A stretch of 64,000 bases of DNA from Hymenobacter sediminis (GTDB taxonomy: Bacteria > Bacteroidota > Bacteroidia > Cytophagales > Hymenobacteraceae): NCBI RefSeq assembly GCF_003231285.1, contig NZ_QKNS01000008.1:62001-126000 (forward strand), given 5' to 3'. The notes beneath the pieces are model-generated. The model did not search any database, was not told where the DNA came from, and was given only the letters and a program-made list of their open reading frames with translations. Position numbers and translations under genes: made by a program. Position 1 is the first letter of the stretch. Every line of letters begins with the position of its first letter. Below are positions 25,210-34,237 of this stretch, piece after piece.

Positions 25210-26949
25210 GTGAACCCGAATCGAATGGAAACTTCTTCCTCCAACATCTCCGCCATGACCCTGCAACTGGGCTCTTACCAGGCTGCCATCGACGCCAAAC
25301 TGCAGGATTTCAACGCCCGCAACTTCACCGCCGGCTTCTGGCAGAAGCAAGCCGACCTGTGGGTGCAGGACACCGAAGCCCAGCAGAGCCTGCGCAGCTT
25401 TATGGGCTGGCTGCGGGTAGCCGAAACCATGCTGCCCCGCGTGGGCGAGATTGAGGAATTTGCCCGCGAGGTGAAGGCTGCCGGCTTTCAGCACGTAGTA
25501 GTAATGGGCATGGGCGGCAGCACCATGACCCCCATTGTGTTCCGGCAGGCATTCCAGCAGGGCCCCGGTGCCCTACCCCTCTCGGTGCTCGATACCACCA
25601 ACCCCGGCACCGTACGCGAAATTGAGGAGTCGGTGCCGCTGGCCCAGACCCTGTTTGTGGTAGCCAGCAAATCGGGCACCACGGCCGAGCCCCTGGCTTT
25701 CGGCGACTATTTCTACGCTCGCCTCAAGGAAATTAAAGGCGACAAGGCCGGCGAGAACTTCGTGGCCATTACTGACCCCGGCTCCAAGTTTGTAACCCAG
25801 GCTACGGAAGAAGGCTACCGCCGCATCTTCCTGAACTTTGCCGAGGTAGGCGGCCGCTTCTCGGCCCTCTCTTACTTCGGGCTGGTACCGGCTGCCCTGT
25901 ACGGCATCGACATTAAAACCCTGCTGGAGCGCGCCATTGACATGATGCGTGCCACTGGCTCGGAGGGCGACGTGCAGCAAAACCCCGGCCTGGAGCTGGG
26001 CGTGGCCCTGGGCGTACTGGCCCGGCAAGGCCGCGACAAGCTCACGCTGGTAGTGCCCGACACCATTTCGGACTTTGGCCTGTGGCTGGAGCAGCTGGTT
26101 GCCGAAAGCACCGGCAAGGAAGGCAAAGGCATCATGCCCCTGGCCGGCGACCCACTCAATGGCCCCGAGGTGTACGGCCAGGACCGCGTGTTCGTGTATG
26201 TAGGCTTTGAGAACCAGCCCGACGAGCAGAACCGCCAGAAGGTAGCTGCCCTGCAGGCTGCCGGCCACCCGGTAGTTACCATTCTGATGCGCGACGCCCT
26301 GGACCTGGGTGCTGAGTTCTTCCGCTGGGAAGTAGCCACGGCCATTGCCAGCGCCGTGCTCGAAATCAACCCCTTCGACCAGCCCAACGTGCAGGCCGCC
26401 AAAACCGCCACCGACCAGCTAATGAAGGTAGTGGTGGAAAAAGGCGCCCTACCCCAGGAAAGCGCCCCGGTGCTCCAGGAAAACGGCCTCGACTACTACA
26501 CCAACGTAGCGGGGGGTAGCGCGGTAGAAGTGCTGCGCGCCTTCTTCGGCCAGAGCAAGCCCGGCAATTTCCTCTGCATTCAGGCCTACCTGCAGGAATC
26601 TCCGGAGCTGAACCAGGAGCTGCAGGAGGTACGCAGCCTGGTGCAGCAGCACCTGCACATTGCTACGGCTTCGGGCTACGGTCCCCGCTTCCTGCACTCC
26701 ACGGGCCAATACCACAAAGGTGGCCCCGACAACGGCCTGTTCCTGCAAATCACTACTGACCACGCCCAGGACCTGCCCCTGCCCGGCCGCCCCTACACCT
26801 TCGGCACCTTCCAGAACGGCCAGGCCGCCGGCGACCTGAAAGCCCTGCAGGACTACAACCGCCGCACCCTGCGTGTGCACCTCGGCTCAGCTGGCGAAGC
26901 TCAAGGCGTAGGCACTCTGCTTACTGCGCTGCGCGAGGCGCTGGCGTAA
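25210..26949 (+). CDS. pgi: Glucose-6-phosphate isomerase (transaldolase-associated type)
   Basis: Interconverts glucose-6-phosphate and fructose-6-phosphate. The 579-residue protein resembles the phosphoglucose isomerase half of the bifunctional transaldolase/PGI proteins, here without a transaldolase half. The sugar-isomerase (SIS) signature is VVASKSGTTAEPL, preceded by MGMGGSTMTP; the second SIS domain and a conserved LEINPFDQPNVQ block are visible further on. The frame opens at a GTG (25210); the ATG at 25225 is an equally likely start. A strong terminator follows, and a candidate promoter lies in front. Confidence 0.85.
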   Translation: MNPNRMETSSSNISAMTLQLGSYQAAIDAKLQDFNARNFTAGFWQKQADLWVQDTEAQQSLRSFMGWLRVAETMLPRVGEIEEFAREVKAAGFQHVVVMGMGGSTMTPIVFRQAFQQGPGALPLSVLDTTNPGTVREIEESVPLAQTLFVVASKSGTTAEPLAFGDYFYARLKEIKGDKAGENFVAITDPGSKFVTQATEEGYRRIFLNFAEVGGRFSALSYFGLVPAALYGIDIKTLLERAIDMMRATGSEGDVQQNPGLELGVALGVLARQGRDKLTLVVPDTISDFGLWLEQLVAESTGKEGKGIMPLAGDPLNGPEVYGQDRVFVYVGFENQPDEQNRQKVAALQAAGHPVVTILMRDALDLGAEFFRWEVATAIASAVLEINPFDQPNVQAAKTATDQLMKVVVEKGALPQESAPVLQENGLDYYTNVAGGSAVEVLRAFFGQSKPGNFLCIQAYLQESPELNQELQEVRSLVQQHLHIATASGYGPRFLHSTGQYHKGGPDNGLFLQITTDHAQDLPLPGRPYTFGTFQNGQAAGDLKALQDYNRRTLRVHLGSAGEAQGVGTLLTALREALA

Positions 26950-26971
26950 GCCATAGATTATCATCTTTTTG

Positions 26972-27007
26972 AAAAGGCCCGACTGGTTCACCAGTCGGGC
27001 CTTTTTG
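26972..27007 (+). terminator. Terminator of pgi
   Basis: AAAAGGCCCGACTGG-TTCA-CCAGTCGGGCCTTTTTG; perfect stem with a T tract. Confidence 0.92.
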
Positions 27008-27057
27008 TATGCGGCAGGTTGTCAAATCAAAACAATAGGGCAGGCAGCAGAATGACC

Positions 27058-27134
27058 GTCATGTCTCGACCAGCTCGACATGACAATTTCTATCACAACA
27101 TCAGCACGCCAGATTCCTACTACGTTGGAATGAC
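27058..27134. repeat. REP/MITE-like palindrome (copy B, composite)
   Basis: Begins GTCATGTC-TCGACCAGCTC-GACATGAC and ends with an arm like that of copy A, containing CAACATCAGCACGCCAG (27096-27112, 16 of 17 bases of the shared core). It combines the left arm of one element type and the right arm of another. It lies upstream of the MBL gene. Confidence 0.7.
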
Positions 27135-27205
27135 ACCTTGCGCTTTTTATACCCAATTCAGATGAGGTTCGTACTGACTGTATCGTTTCACCTACCCCTG
27201 AACTC

Positions 27206-28210
27206 ATGGAAAAGGTAGCCGCTGGGGTTCACCAGCTTTCTATCCAACGCTTTGTTAATGTATACTTTGTAGAAACCGGCCACGCCGGGGCCTGGGTGCT
27301 GGTCGATACCGGCTTGCCCGGCTCGGAAAAGGCCATTATCGAGGCCGCCGACAAGATTTTCTACCCCGGCACCCATCCCGAAGCCATCCTGCTGACCCAC
27401 GGCCACATGGACCACTCGGGCTCGGCCCAGGCCTTGGCTGAGCATTGGAAGGTACCTGTATTGGCTCATTCTCTCGAAATGCCCTTCCTGACCGCCCGGG
27501 CCGTATATCCGCCCGCCGACCCAACGGTAGCGGGTGGCGGTTCCCTGGCGTTTGTGGCCCGCTTCTTCCCGCCCCAGTCGTTCCAGCTCAGCGACTACGT
27601 GCAGCACCTTCCCGAAAATGATACCGAGCCGCCCTTCCTGCCTGACTGGCAGGTTCTGCACGTTCCGGGCCACGCACCGGGCCAAATTGCGCTGTTCCGC
27701 GAAAAGGACCGCACCCTGATTGGCGCCGATGCCTTTGCCACGGCCAACCACGAGTCGGTGCCGGAACTGCTGCTGCAACTGCCGAAAATCAGCGTAGCGG
27801 GCGCACCGTTCAACTACAACTGGCAGCAAGTACGCGAGTCGATTCAGAAGCTGGCGGCGCTGCGGCCCGAGGCCATCGGCTGCGGCCATGGCCCCGTCAT
27901 TAAAGGCCCTGAAGCCGCTGCGGGCTTACAGAAACTAGCCGACGAGTTCCAGATTCCGGCCAAAGGCCGCTACGTGCAGGACCCCGCCCGCCTCGATGAA
28001 AACGGCGTGGCCTACCTCCCGCCGGCTCCCCACGACCCCATCCGCCAGAAGTTTGCCATTGCCGCGGTAGGATTGGGCGCATTGGCGGGGGTAGCCTTGC
28101 TGGTGAAGCGCTACCAGAAGCACAAGCAAAATGAGTACCCGCAGAAAACTTCCCCCGTGCCCAAGCGCCCCCGCACCGACGAGGTAGTGCGCTACCCGGA
28201 GCGGTACTAA
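27206..28210 (+). CDS. MBL-fold metallo-hydrolase with C-terminal membrane anchor
   Basis: 334 residues. The metallo-beta-lactamase signature HGHMDH is at 65-70 (His65, His67, Asp69, His70), followed by later family positions: GHAPGQIALF, IGADAF and a final GCGHGP. It resembles the glyoxalase II/lactonase-type hydrolases. Unusually, it ends with a hydrophobic segment (about 279-297, FAIAAVGLGALAGVALLV) and a basic tail, suggesting attachment to the inner membrane. Flanked on both sides by inverted copies of the same REP-like sequence. Confidence 0.82.
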   Translation: MEKVAAGVHQLSIQRFVNVYFVETGHAGAWVLVDTGLPGSEKAIIEAADKIFYPGTHPEAILLTHGHMDHSGSAQALAEHWKVPVLAHSLEMPFLTARAVYPPADPTVAGGGSLAFVARFFPPQSFQLSDYVQHLPENDTEPPFLPDWQVLHVPGHAPGQIALFREKDRTLIGADAFATANHESVPELLLQLPKISVAGAPFNYNWQQVRESIQKLAALRPEAIGCGHGPVIKGPEAAAGLQKLADEFQIPAKGRYVQDPARLDENGVAYLPPAPHDPIRQKFAIAAVGLGALAGVALLVKRYQKHKQNEYPQKTSPVPKRPRTDEVVRYPERY

Positions 28211-28289
28211 GTTTTGTTACTCCAATCATTCTGCACATCAATCAGAGACGGGGAACCTGGGTCTGAAAGCCCGTGCATTCCACCAAGAC

Positions 28290-28314
28290 GTCATGTCGAG
28301 CTGGTCGAGACATA
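28290..28314. repeat. REP-like half element (copy C)
   Basis: GTCATGTCGAGCTGGTCGAG followed by ACAT; the exact reverse complement of the start of copy B, so the two are inverted around the MBL gene. Confidence 0.65.
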
Positions 28315-28353
28315 ACAGACTTTATAGTTCGCCTATCATTCCTGATCCACAAC

Positions 28354-28386
28354 AAAAACGCCCGCGTAAAGCGGGCGTTTTTTATT
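28354..28386 (-). terminator. Terminator of the DUF4097 gene
   Basis: AAAAACGCCCGC-GTAAA-GCGGGCGTTTTTTATT; it overlaps the stop codon of the minus-strand gene and can also act rightwards for the MBL gene. Confidence 0.85.
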
Positions 28387-29260
28387 CACTTACTTCTTCA
28401 TCGGCTGGCTGGGCATCAGGGGGTAGGGCCTCCTGCTTTACCGCCACGCTGCCGTTCACGGTGGCGGCGCGCAACTGCGCGCCGCCCTTCCCGAGGGTTG
28501 CCACCAGGTTGTGGGGTAGCACGCTTTTGCGCTTGGTGTTCAGCTCAGCCTGCACACGGCCCTGCACGGTGCGCGCCATAATGGTGGCGGCGTACACGGC
28601 GGGCAACTTCCAGGAAATGCTGCCATTGACGGTGCTTACATCCAGGCCGGGGCCCTGCCAGGCGTCGCCGGTAAGGGTGAGGTTCAGGCTGCCGGCGGTG
28701 GTTTTGCCGCGTACGTCGCCGCCCACCCCGGCCAGGGCCAGGCTGCCGTTGGTGCTTTCGCAGCGGAGGGTGCCGCGCACGTTTTCAACGCTGATGCTGC
28801 CATTGGTGGAGCGCAGAACCAGGTCGGTTTGGGTGGGCACCAGCACTTCGTAGCTGACTTCCCAGCCGTCCATGTTCTCGTTGGCGCGGGCGGCCCGAAG
28901 GGTGTGCCCTTGAGAACTGACGCGCACAGCAGCAGCCAAAGCTTTGGCAGCCTCTAGGGTAGCCGCCCTACCCGTCACTACCGCCCGAACCCGCACCTCT
29001 GGGCCGCTCCAGGCTCGCACCAGAATACTGCCGTGCAGGCGGGCATCCACGGTAAGGGGCGTACCAGCGGGCGGGGCTGGCAAGGTCAGGGGGCGGATTT
29101 CGCAGTGTTGCTTCTGCAGGGAAGCAGAAGCGGGTAGCGCCGGACAGGCCAGCGTAAAGGCGGGGCTGGCGGGTTTTGCGGCGGGCTTAACGGGTGTTTT
29201 CTGAGCAGTAGCGGGCAAGCCCAGCGCCACGCTCAGCAAACAAGTAAACAGGTGTTTCAT
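28382..29260 (-). CDS. Secreted DUF4097 beta-helix-like protein
   Basis: 292 residues with a signal peptide (MKHLFTCLLSVALGLPATAQ). The mature part shows the repeating DUF4097 pattern: LVLRSTNGSISVENVRG, then ESTNGSLALAGVGG and STVNGSISWKLP, in which N-G-S/T turns recur about every 20 residues, typical of a right-handed beta-helix. Such proteins are exported and often lie in the periplasm or outer surface of Bacteroidota; their function is unknown, with adhesion or envelope roles proposed. The first six residues match those of the TonB receptor. Confidence 0.82.
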   Translation of the reverse strand: MKHLFTCLLSVALGLPATAQKTPVKPAAKPASPAFTLACPALPASASLQKQHCEIRPLTLPAPPAGTPLTVDARLHGSILVRAWSGPEVRVRAVVTGRAATLEAAKALAAAVRVSSQGHTLRAARANENMDGWEVSYEVLVPTQTDLVLRSTNGSISVENVRGTLRCESTNGSLALAGVGGDVRGKTTAGSLNLTLTGDAWQGPGLDVSTVNGSISWKLPAVYAATIMARTVQGRVQAELNTKRKSVLPHNLVATLGKGGAQLRAATVNGSVAVKQEALPPDAQPADEEVSE

Positions 29261-29310
29261 AGCAGAAGAAAAGCAAAAGCCCAGGCTTCGCGCTGGGTAA
29301 GAGGGTAGCG

Positions 29311-30234
29311 TCAGGCGCTGAGGGTAGCGGCTATTCCGGTCAGGTAGGCCGTGAGAATGGTAGCAGCTAGCCGCGCGGTTTGGTTGTCCCGGTCGAAGAG
29401 GGGGTTCAACTCCATGAGTTCAAACAAGAGCACTTCGGGCTCCTTGCCGGCCAGAAAAGCAGCTTCCACCGCTTGCCGGGGCGTAAAGCCATCGGCGCTG
29501 GGGGCCGAAACAGCGGGGGCATAGGCCTCGGCGCAACCGTCTATATCGAAGCTCACGAAGGCCGGACCGGCGGCGGTAGCCCGGCGTAGGGCCCGGCGCA
29601 TGTACTCGGTCATGCCATCTTGCTGCACATGGGCCAGCGGCACAAGGGTAGCCTGTTGCTGGTGCAGGAAACCAATATCTTCCTTGGTATTGAGGTTAGA
29701 ATGCAGCCCGATTTCGGTGAAACGCTCACCCGCCAGCACTTCCTCGCGCAGCAGCTTGCCAAAAGGTGTACCACTGCTGAGTACCCCGGGCCGGTCCTTC
29801 ACGTCGGCATGGGCGTCGAGGTTGATGCCACCCACGGCCTGTCCGTTGGTGGCGTCGCGGAGGGCGCGCACGGTGCTATAGGTGCAGTCGTGAGAACCGC
29901 CCAGCACCACCACGCGGGGGTACTGGTTGAGCAGGCGCGTAAGTTCTGCCCTAATGGCTTGGTGGTTGGCTTCGTGGTCGGGGGTAGTGCGCAAATCGAG
30001 GTTGCCGGCATCGGCAATGCGCAGGCCCTCTAAGCTCACGTTGTGCTCCAGATTGTAGGTTTTATGGTAGCGGCGCAGTTCGCGCCGGATGGCCTCGGGG
30101 CCGCCGGCCGCGCCAGCGCGGCCGCCTTCCAGCACGGTACCAAAGTCGAGGGGTAGCCCCACCAGGCAAACATCGGCCTGGTCAAGTTCAGTGGCGGGGC
30201 GCAGCAAGTCGCGGATAAAGGTGGGCATACCCAA
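29311..30234 (-). CDS. hutG: Formimidoylglutamase (ureohydrolase family)
   Basis: Hydrolyses N-formimidoyl-glutamate to glutamate and formamide at the end of histidine degradation. The arginase-type manganese ligands are present: GGSHD (112-116, His115), NLDAHAD (138-144, Asp140, His142, Asp144) and a later SFDIDG. The SSGTPF block (153-158) and PAVSAPSADG separate HutG from agmatinase and arginase. The third position of the SxDxD region differs slightly (DIDGCAE), which is within the family range. It is separated from hutU by several unrelated genes and has no hutH or hutI nearby. Confidence 0.88.
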   Translation of the reverse strand: MGMPTFIRDLLRPATELDQADVCLVGLPLDFGTVLEGGRAGAAGGPEAIRRELRRYHKTYNLEHNVSLEGLRIADAGNLDLRTTPDHEANHQAIRAELTRLLNQYPRVVVLGGSHDCTYSTVRALRDATNGQAVGGINLDAHADVKDRPGVLSSGTPFGKLLREEVLAGERFTEIGLHSNLNTKEDIGFLHQQQATLVPLAHVQQDGMTEYMRRALRRATAAGPAFVSFDIDGCAEAYAPAVSAPSADGFTPRQAVEAAFLAGKEPEVLLFELMELNPLFDRDNQTARLAATILTAYLTGIAATLSA

Positions 30235-30446
30235 ATGTAGCGGGAAACGGCAGCTTGCCTAGCAGCAGGCACTTTCCGCGCCGCCTGCCCGCCATCCGTG
30301 CCGCTGGAACCTTAACTCCTACCCCTCTTAACCCACTCAAACCTGGCTGGGTAAATGTCAGCACGTACCCCCCGGCCGAACGCCTTGGACAGCGAACCAG
30401 AACGTTTAACTACCCTTAAAACGGGCGCAACAGGTTACCTTGCGTT

Positions 30447-30884
30447 ATGCTCTATCGTCTTTTTCTTGCGGCCTTCCTGTGCCTTGGAAGTTTCCGGGGG
30501 GTAGCCCAGCGTTCCTCTCCGGCTGTGCCCCGGCTAGCGCCTTCCTTTTTCACTACGTACACCTACCTCACCTACTCCATCCTTGACAAAGCCACCAGCC
30601 CCACGCCTATGCCGGCCAAGGGGGTAGGCGGCACACTCACGCTGCGGCCCGACGGCACCTACCAGAAACGGCTTACGCTGAGCATCAATGGCGGCACCAT
30701 GCCCTTCGATCAGGATGGCCGCTTCACCTTTGCCGGCAACCGCATCAGCTTTTCTTATACGGATAAAAAGGGCCAGGCCCGCACCGACGAAGGCACCTTT
30801 CAACTGCGCAACGGCCTTCTGACGCTGACTATGGCGGGCTTTCCGGCCGGTAACCAGAGTATTTACACCCTGCGCCAGCAATAG
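30447..30884 (+). CDS. Secreted lipocalin-like hypothetical protein
   Basis: 145 residues with a signal peptide (MLYRLFLAAFLCLGSFRGVAQ). The mature part is beta-rich with repeated strand-turn units (GTLTLRPDGTYQKRL, GRFTFAGNRISFSY, GTFQLRNGLLTLTM), as in small lipocalin-like or DUF-type domains that begin with a G-x-L-x-L-x-P-D-G-T-Y pattern. Ends 80 bp before the MarR regulator. Role unknown. Confidence 0.6.
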   Translation: MLYRLFLAAFLCLGSFRGVAQRSSPAVPRLAPSFFTTYTYLTYSILDKATSPTPMPAKGVGGTLTLRPDGTYQKRLTLSINGGTMPFDQDGRFTFAGNRISFSYTDKKGQARTDEGTFQLRNGLLTLTMAGFPAGNQSIYTLRQQ

Positions 30885-30964
30885 CTGCCCGCCCGAAGGT
30901 ATTGTCGAGTTTCTTTTACCTTCACCCGTACTTACTCCGTCGTTGTATCCTGCCACCTGCTACT

Positions 30965-31441
30965 ATGCTTTCGAACATCATTTTCTATTCGCTGGATAAG
31001 GCCATTCGCCAGTATCGGCGGTTTGCCCAGGCCAACATCGACCGGGCAGGCGTAGATATTACCATTGATCAGTGGCTGGTGCTACGGGTGCTGGAAGAGC
31101 ACGATGACCTGACCCAGATGGAAATTGCCGAAAGGGTTTTTAAGGATCAGGCCTCGGTGGCACGCATTCTGGCCTTGCTGCTCAAGCGCGGCCTGTTGCG
31201 GTCGGAGCCCCAGCCCAACGACGGGCGTCGCAGCCGCCTGCGCGTATCGGCGGCCGGCGAGGCGGCCCTGGCTGCTGTGCAGCCCGTGGTACTCAGCAAC
31301 CGCTCCATAGCCCTGGCGGGCCTCAGCGAAACCGACCTCGACCACCTGCGCCAAGTGCTGGAGCGCATTTACCGCAACTGCTCGGCCCCAGCTGCGGAGC
31401 CTACCCTACCGGAGGCTGCCGAAGCCGGGCAAGAGGCTTAA
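30965..31441 (+). CDS. MarR-family transcriptional regulator
   Basis: 158 residues from the ATG at 30965; an in-frame earlier start at 30902 adds residues with no domain match. The winged helix-turn-helix is complete: ITIDQWLVLRVLEEHDDLTQMEIAERVFKDQASVARIL, then the wing with DGRRSRLRVS. It binds palindromic operators as a dimer. No adjacent effector or efflux gene indicates its target, and the orphan TTGTGTCA array 20 kb away is only a remote possibility. Acidic C-terminal tail. Confidence 0.88.
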   Translation: MLSNIIFYSLDKAIRQYRRFAQANIDRAGVDITIDQWLVLRVLEEHDDLTQMEIAERVFKDQASVARILALLLKRGLLRSEPQPNDGRRSRLRVSAAGEAALAAVQPVVLSNRSIALAGLSETDLDHLRQVLERIYRNCSAPAAEPTLPEAAEAGQEA

Positions 31442-31648
31442 GCCAATGACATAGGGTAGGGTTCGAGAGAATAGGCCTACCCCTGCCCTGCACGTAAAGC
31501 CTCTTGCCTTGGCCCCTTGAGGCAACAACTGCCCGTCTGTGGCCGTACGTTGCGCTCCGCCGGGCTTTCTGCTAACTTGCAGCCCCTTTCGGCCCCACCC
31601 GCCGAAACGTCAACTCACTATTTCACCATTTTACCAACTCACTGATAG

Positions 31649-32383
31649 ATGGGACGCGCGTTTGAATTCCGCAAAGGCCGCAAAATGAAGCGCTGGGACC
31701 GAATGTCGAAGGACTTCACCCGCATCGGCCGGGAAATTGTCATGGCCGTAAAGGAATCAGGCCCCAACCCCGATACCAACTCGCGCCTGCGCACGGCCAT
31801 GCAGAACGCCAAGGGCGTGAACATGCCTAAGGACCGGGTAGAAGCCGCCATCAAGCGGGCTAGCAGCAAAGAGGAAAAGGACTACCAGGAGGTTGTATAT
31901 GAAGGCTACGCGCCTCATGGCGTGGCCATTGTAATTGAAACGGCCACCGACAACCCCACCCGCACCGTGGCCAACGTGCGCATGTACTTCAACCGGGGCA
32001 ATGGTGCCCTGGGTACCGCCGGCTCCTCCGATTATACCTTCACCCGCAAGGGCGTGTTCAAGCTGGCCGCCGAAGGCCTCGACCTCGATGAGCTGGAACT
32101 GGAGCTGATTGATGCCGGCGCCGAGGACGTGTACTCCGACCAGGAAGAAGACGAGCACGGCAACGTGAAGGAATACATTGTGGTAGAAACGGCCTTCACC
32201 GACTTCGGTCAGATGCAGAAGGCCCTCGAAGAAAAAGGCCTCAACGTAGTTTCGGCGCAGCTACAGCGCGTGCCCAACACCACCGTGCACCTCGAAGGCG
32301 ACCAACTGGAAGAAGTAATGAACCTCATCGAGAAGTTTGAGGAGGACGACGACGTGCAGGCCGTGTACCACACGCTGGGGTAG
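31649..32383 (+). CDS. yebC: YebC/PmpR-family regulator (TACO1-like)
   Basis: 244 residues, the normal length. The family opening GRAFEFRKGRKMKRW, then RIGREIVMAVK, NMPKDRVEAAIKRA and a VVIETATDNPTRTVANVR stretch identify it. Members bind DNA or act on the ribosome to help translate polyproline and related tracts, and are soluble. Its own terminator follows. Confidence 0.95.
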   Translation: MGRAFEFRKGRKMKRWDRMSKDFTRIGREIVMAVKESGPNPDTNSRLRTAMQNAKGVNMPKDRVEAAIKRASSKEEKDYQEVVYEGYAPHGVAIVIETATDNPTRTVANVRMYFNRGNGALGTAGSSDYTFTRKGVFKLAAEGLDLDELELELIDAGAEDVYSDQEEDEHGNVKEYIVVETAFTDFGQMQKALEEKGLNVVSAQLQRVPNTTVHLEGDQLEEVMNLIEKFEEDDDVQAVYHTLG

Positions 32384-32418
32384 GTTTTTATATCTCCTAC
32401 CTGTCTTCTCACACCAGA

Positions 32419-32458
32419 ACAGCGCGCCGTGCCTCTGCACGGCGCGCTGTTTTTATTT
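32419..32458 (+). terminator. Terminator of yebC
   Basis: AACAGCGCGCCGTGC-CTCT-GCACGGCGCGCTGTTTTTATTT, perfect stem with T tail. Confidence 0.93.
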
Positions 32459-32495
32459 CTACTTTCGGCAACCAATCAGCTGACTTTCTATTCTC

Positions 32496-33578
32496 GTGCT
32501 CTATTTCCGTTGCTTCCGCCTGAAGGCATTGCTCACGTTAATATTCTTGCTACCCGCCGCCCTTGGTTTGGCTCAACAAGCCGAGTTAACTGCCCTTCTT
32601 AAAAAGGAGCAAGTGCCGGGCATGCAGCTGGTTTATACTAAAAAAGGCGAAACGCTCCGGTACAGCCTGGGCTTGGCCAAAGCGGGTACTACGCAGGTTG
32701 TTACTGCTGCCACTACGTTTCAAGCTGCATCTCTGGGTAAAGTGGTACTGGCGTACACGGCCTTGCGTCTGCACGACCAAGGCCTACTCAATCTGGATAA
32801 GCCCCTACAGGCCTATTACACCGAGCCGCGCCTGCGTACCCAGCCCCGCGCCGCCACCATCACGGCCCGCATGGTGCTCACGCACACTTCAGGCTTGCCC
32901 AACTGGGCCGAAAACCCGCTGGAAGCCAGCTGGAAAACCTCAGCCCTAGAGCTAAAATACGCTCCTGACAGCTGCTGGAATTACTCCGGCGAAGGCTTCG
33001 TGCTGCTGCAAAAAACCCTGGAGCACATCACGGGCAAGCCCCTGCAAGCCCTGGCACAACAGGAAGTTTTTCGGCCGCTCGGAATGAGAAACAGCAGCTA
33101 CATCTGGCGTAGCGCGTTCGACAAAGATGCCAGCTTCGGCCACGACGACGCGGACAAGCCTACGGAAATCCGCCGTTTCCAAGAAGCCAATGCGGGCTTC
33201 AGTTTACTTACCACTGCCACCGACTACAGCCGCTTCGTACAGGCGCTAGTAAAAGGCCAAGGGTTGAAACCAAGCACCGCCCAACTGCTGCGTATGCCAG
33301 CCAATGCCGCCGAGCGTTGCGCCAAACCCACCAGCACAACTGACCCATTCATTGCCTGGGCCTACGGGGTAGGCCTAGCCACCACCAGCCGTGGCCCCGC
33401 CCTCTGGCACTGGGGCGACAACGGCGACTTCAAAGGCTTCTTTATTGCCTTCCCCAACACGCAGGAAAGCTTGGTGTTCTTCACCAACAGCGCCAACGGC
33501 CTGCACATAACCGACGCCGTGCTGCAGCTATTCTTCGGGCCGGGGCAGTACCGGGCCATACAGTGGCTGGCGGAGTAG
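32496..33578 (+). CDS. Serine hydrolase, class C beta-lactamase-like
   Basis: 360 residues with a signal peptide (ends ALGLAQ). The three motifs of the penicillin-binding/class C fold are present: S79-L-G-K82 with the nucleophile serine, Y163-S-G in place of YxN, and H305-W-G in place of KTG. These variants are usual in the esterase/peptidase branch of the family, so it is more likely a periplasmic esterase or D-amino-peptidase than a resistance enzyme. No regulator next to it. Confidence 0.85.
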   Translation: MLYFRCFRLKALLTLIFLLPAALGLAQQAELTALLKKEQVPGMQLVYTKKGETLRYSLGLAKAGTTQVVTAATTFQAASLGKVVLAYTALRLHDQGLLNLDKPLQAYYTEPRLRTQPRAATITARMVLTHTSGLPNWAENPLEASWKTSALELKYAPDSCWNYSGEGFVLLQKTLEHITGKPLQALAQQEVFRPLGMRNSSYIWRSAFDKDASFGHDDADKPTEIRRFQEANAGFSLLTTATDYSRFVQALVKGQGLKPSTAQLLRMPANAAERCAKPTSTTDPFIAWAYGVGLATTSRGPALWHWGDNGDFKGFFIAFPNTQESLVFFTNSANGLHITDAVLQLFFGPGQYRAIQWLAE

Positions 33579-33689
33579 CTTCTTTATCAATGAGGCGGCA
33601 GTATGCCTACCCCTTAAAATATCCGCAACCTCATATCCCTTCGGGTACATATTCGGTATATATCCCACAAACCCCACTCTCCCTATACC

Positions 33690-34028
33690 ATGCCCATCTC
33701 CTATAAAACGCTGTTCCTGCTCGAAGCTGATGCTTTTTCCTTGGTAGAAATCAAGCTGCTGGACGTGCAGAGCGACGACCCGGCCGAGGTGTACTTCTGG
33801 TTCCGGTTCGATAAAGCCAGCCACTACCTAGAGCACCTGGAGTTCGTGTCGATGAACCGGGAAGGCGCGGAGCAACGGGAGTTTCGGCAGGGGCGGCTGC
33901 AGTTCACGGAGGCCAGCGGTACCTTTGTTGCCGAGGATGGAGCCAGCTCGCCGGTTCGCGTGGGCGCCACTGCTACCCTACCTCCTGAGCTCGACGACGC
34001 CATTCAGCGCTACTTTATTGGGGCGTAA
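33690..34028 (+). CDS. Small hypothetical protein, unknown function
   Basis: 112 residues from ATG 33690, no signal peptide or membrane span. It is rich in acidic and aromatic residues (VYFWFRFDKASHYLEHLEFVS), with a predicted beta-sandwich-like alternation, but no family was recognised. Separated from the neighbours by more than 100 bp on each side. Confidence 0.5.
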   Translation: MPISYKTLFLLEADAFSLVEIKLLDVQSDDPAEVYFWFRFDKASHYLEHLEFVSMNREGAEQREFRQGRLQFTEASGTFVAEDGASSPVRVGATATLPPELDDAIQRYFIGA

Positions 34029-34165
34029 CGCTTTGCCTCCCTACCCTACCTTCAGGCAGGAAGGGCAGTAGCCGTTGGAGCTTACGCTGGCGCAGAAGGT
34101 AGGCTCCGGCTGTTTTCTTACTGCATCTATTTCAGTAATTCGCCCCGGCTCATGTACTTCCGCCG

Positions 34166-34173
34166 TATCTTTG
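34166..34173 (+). promoter_or_regulatory. Candidate -7 element upstream of rluF
   Basis: TATCTTTG, an exact TAnnTTTG match, 65 bp before the chosen ATG at 34238. Confidence 0.45.
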
Positions 34174-34237
34174 TGGTCCGCCAGGGCATAACTGCCTTGG
34201 CGGATCATTTTTGTTTTGCCCTCAACACCCGTTGCCC

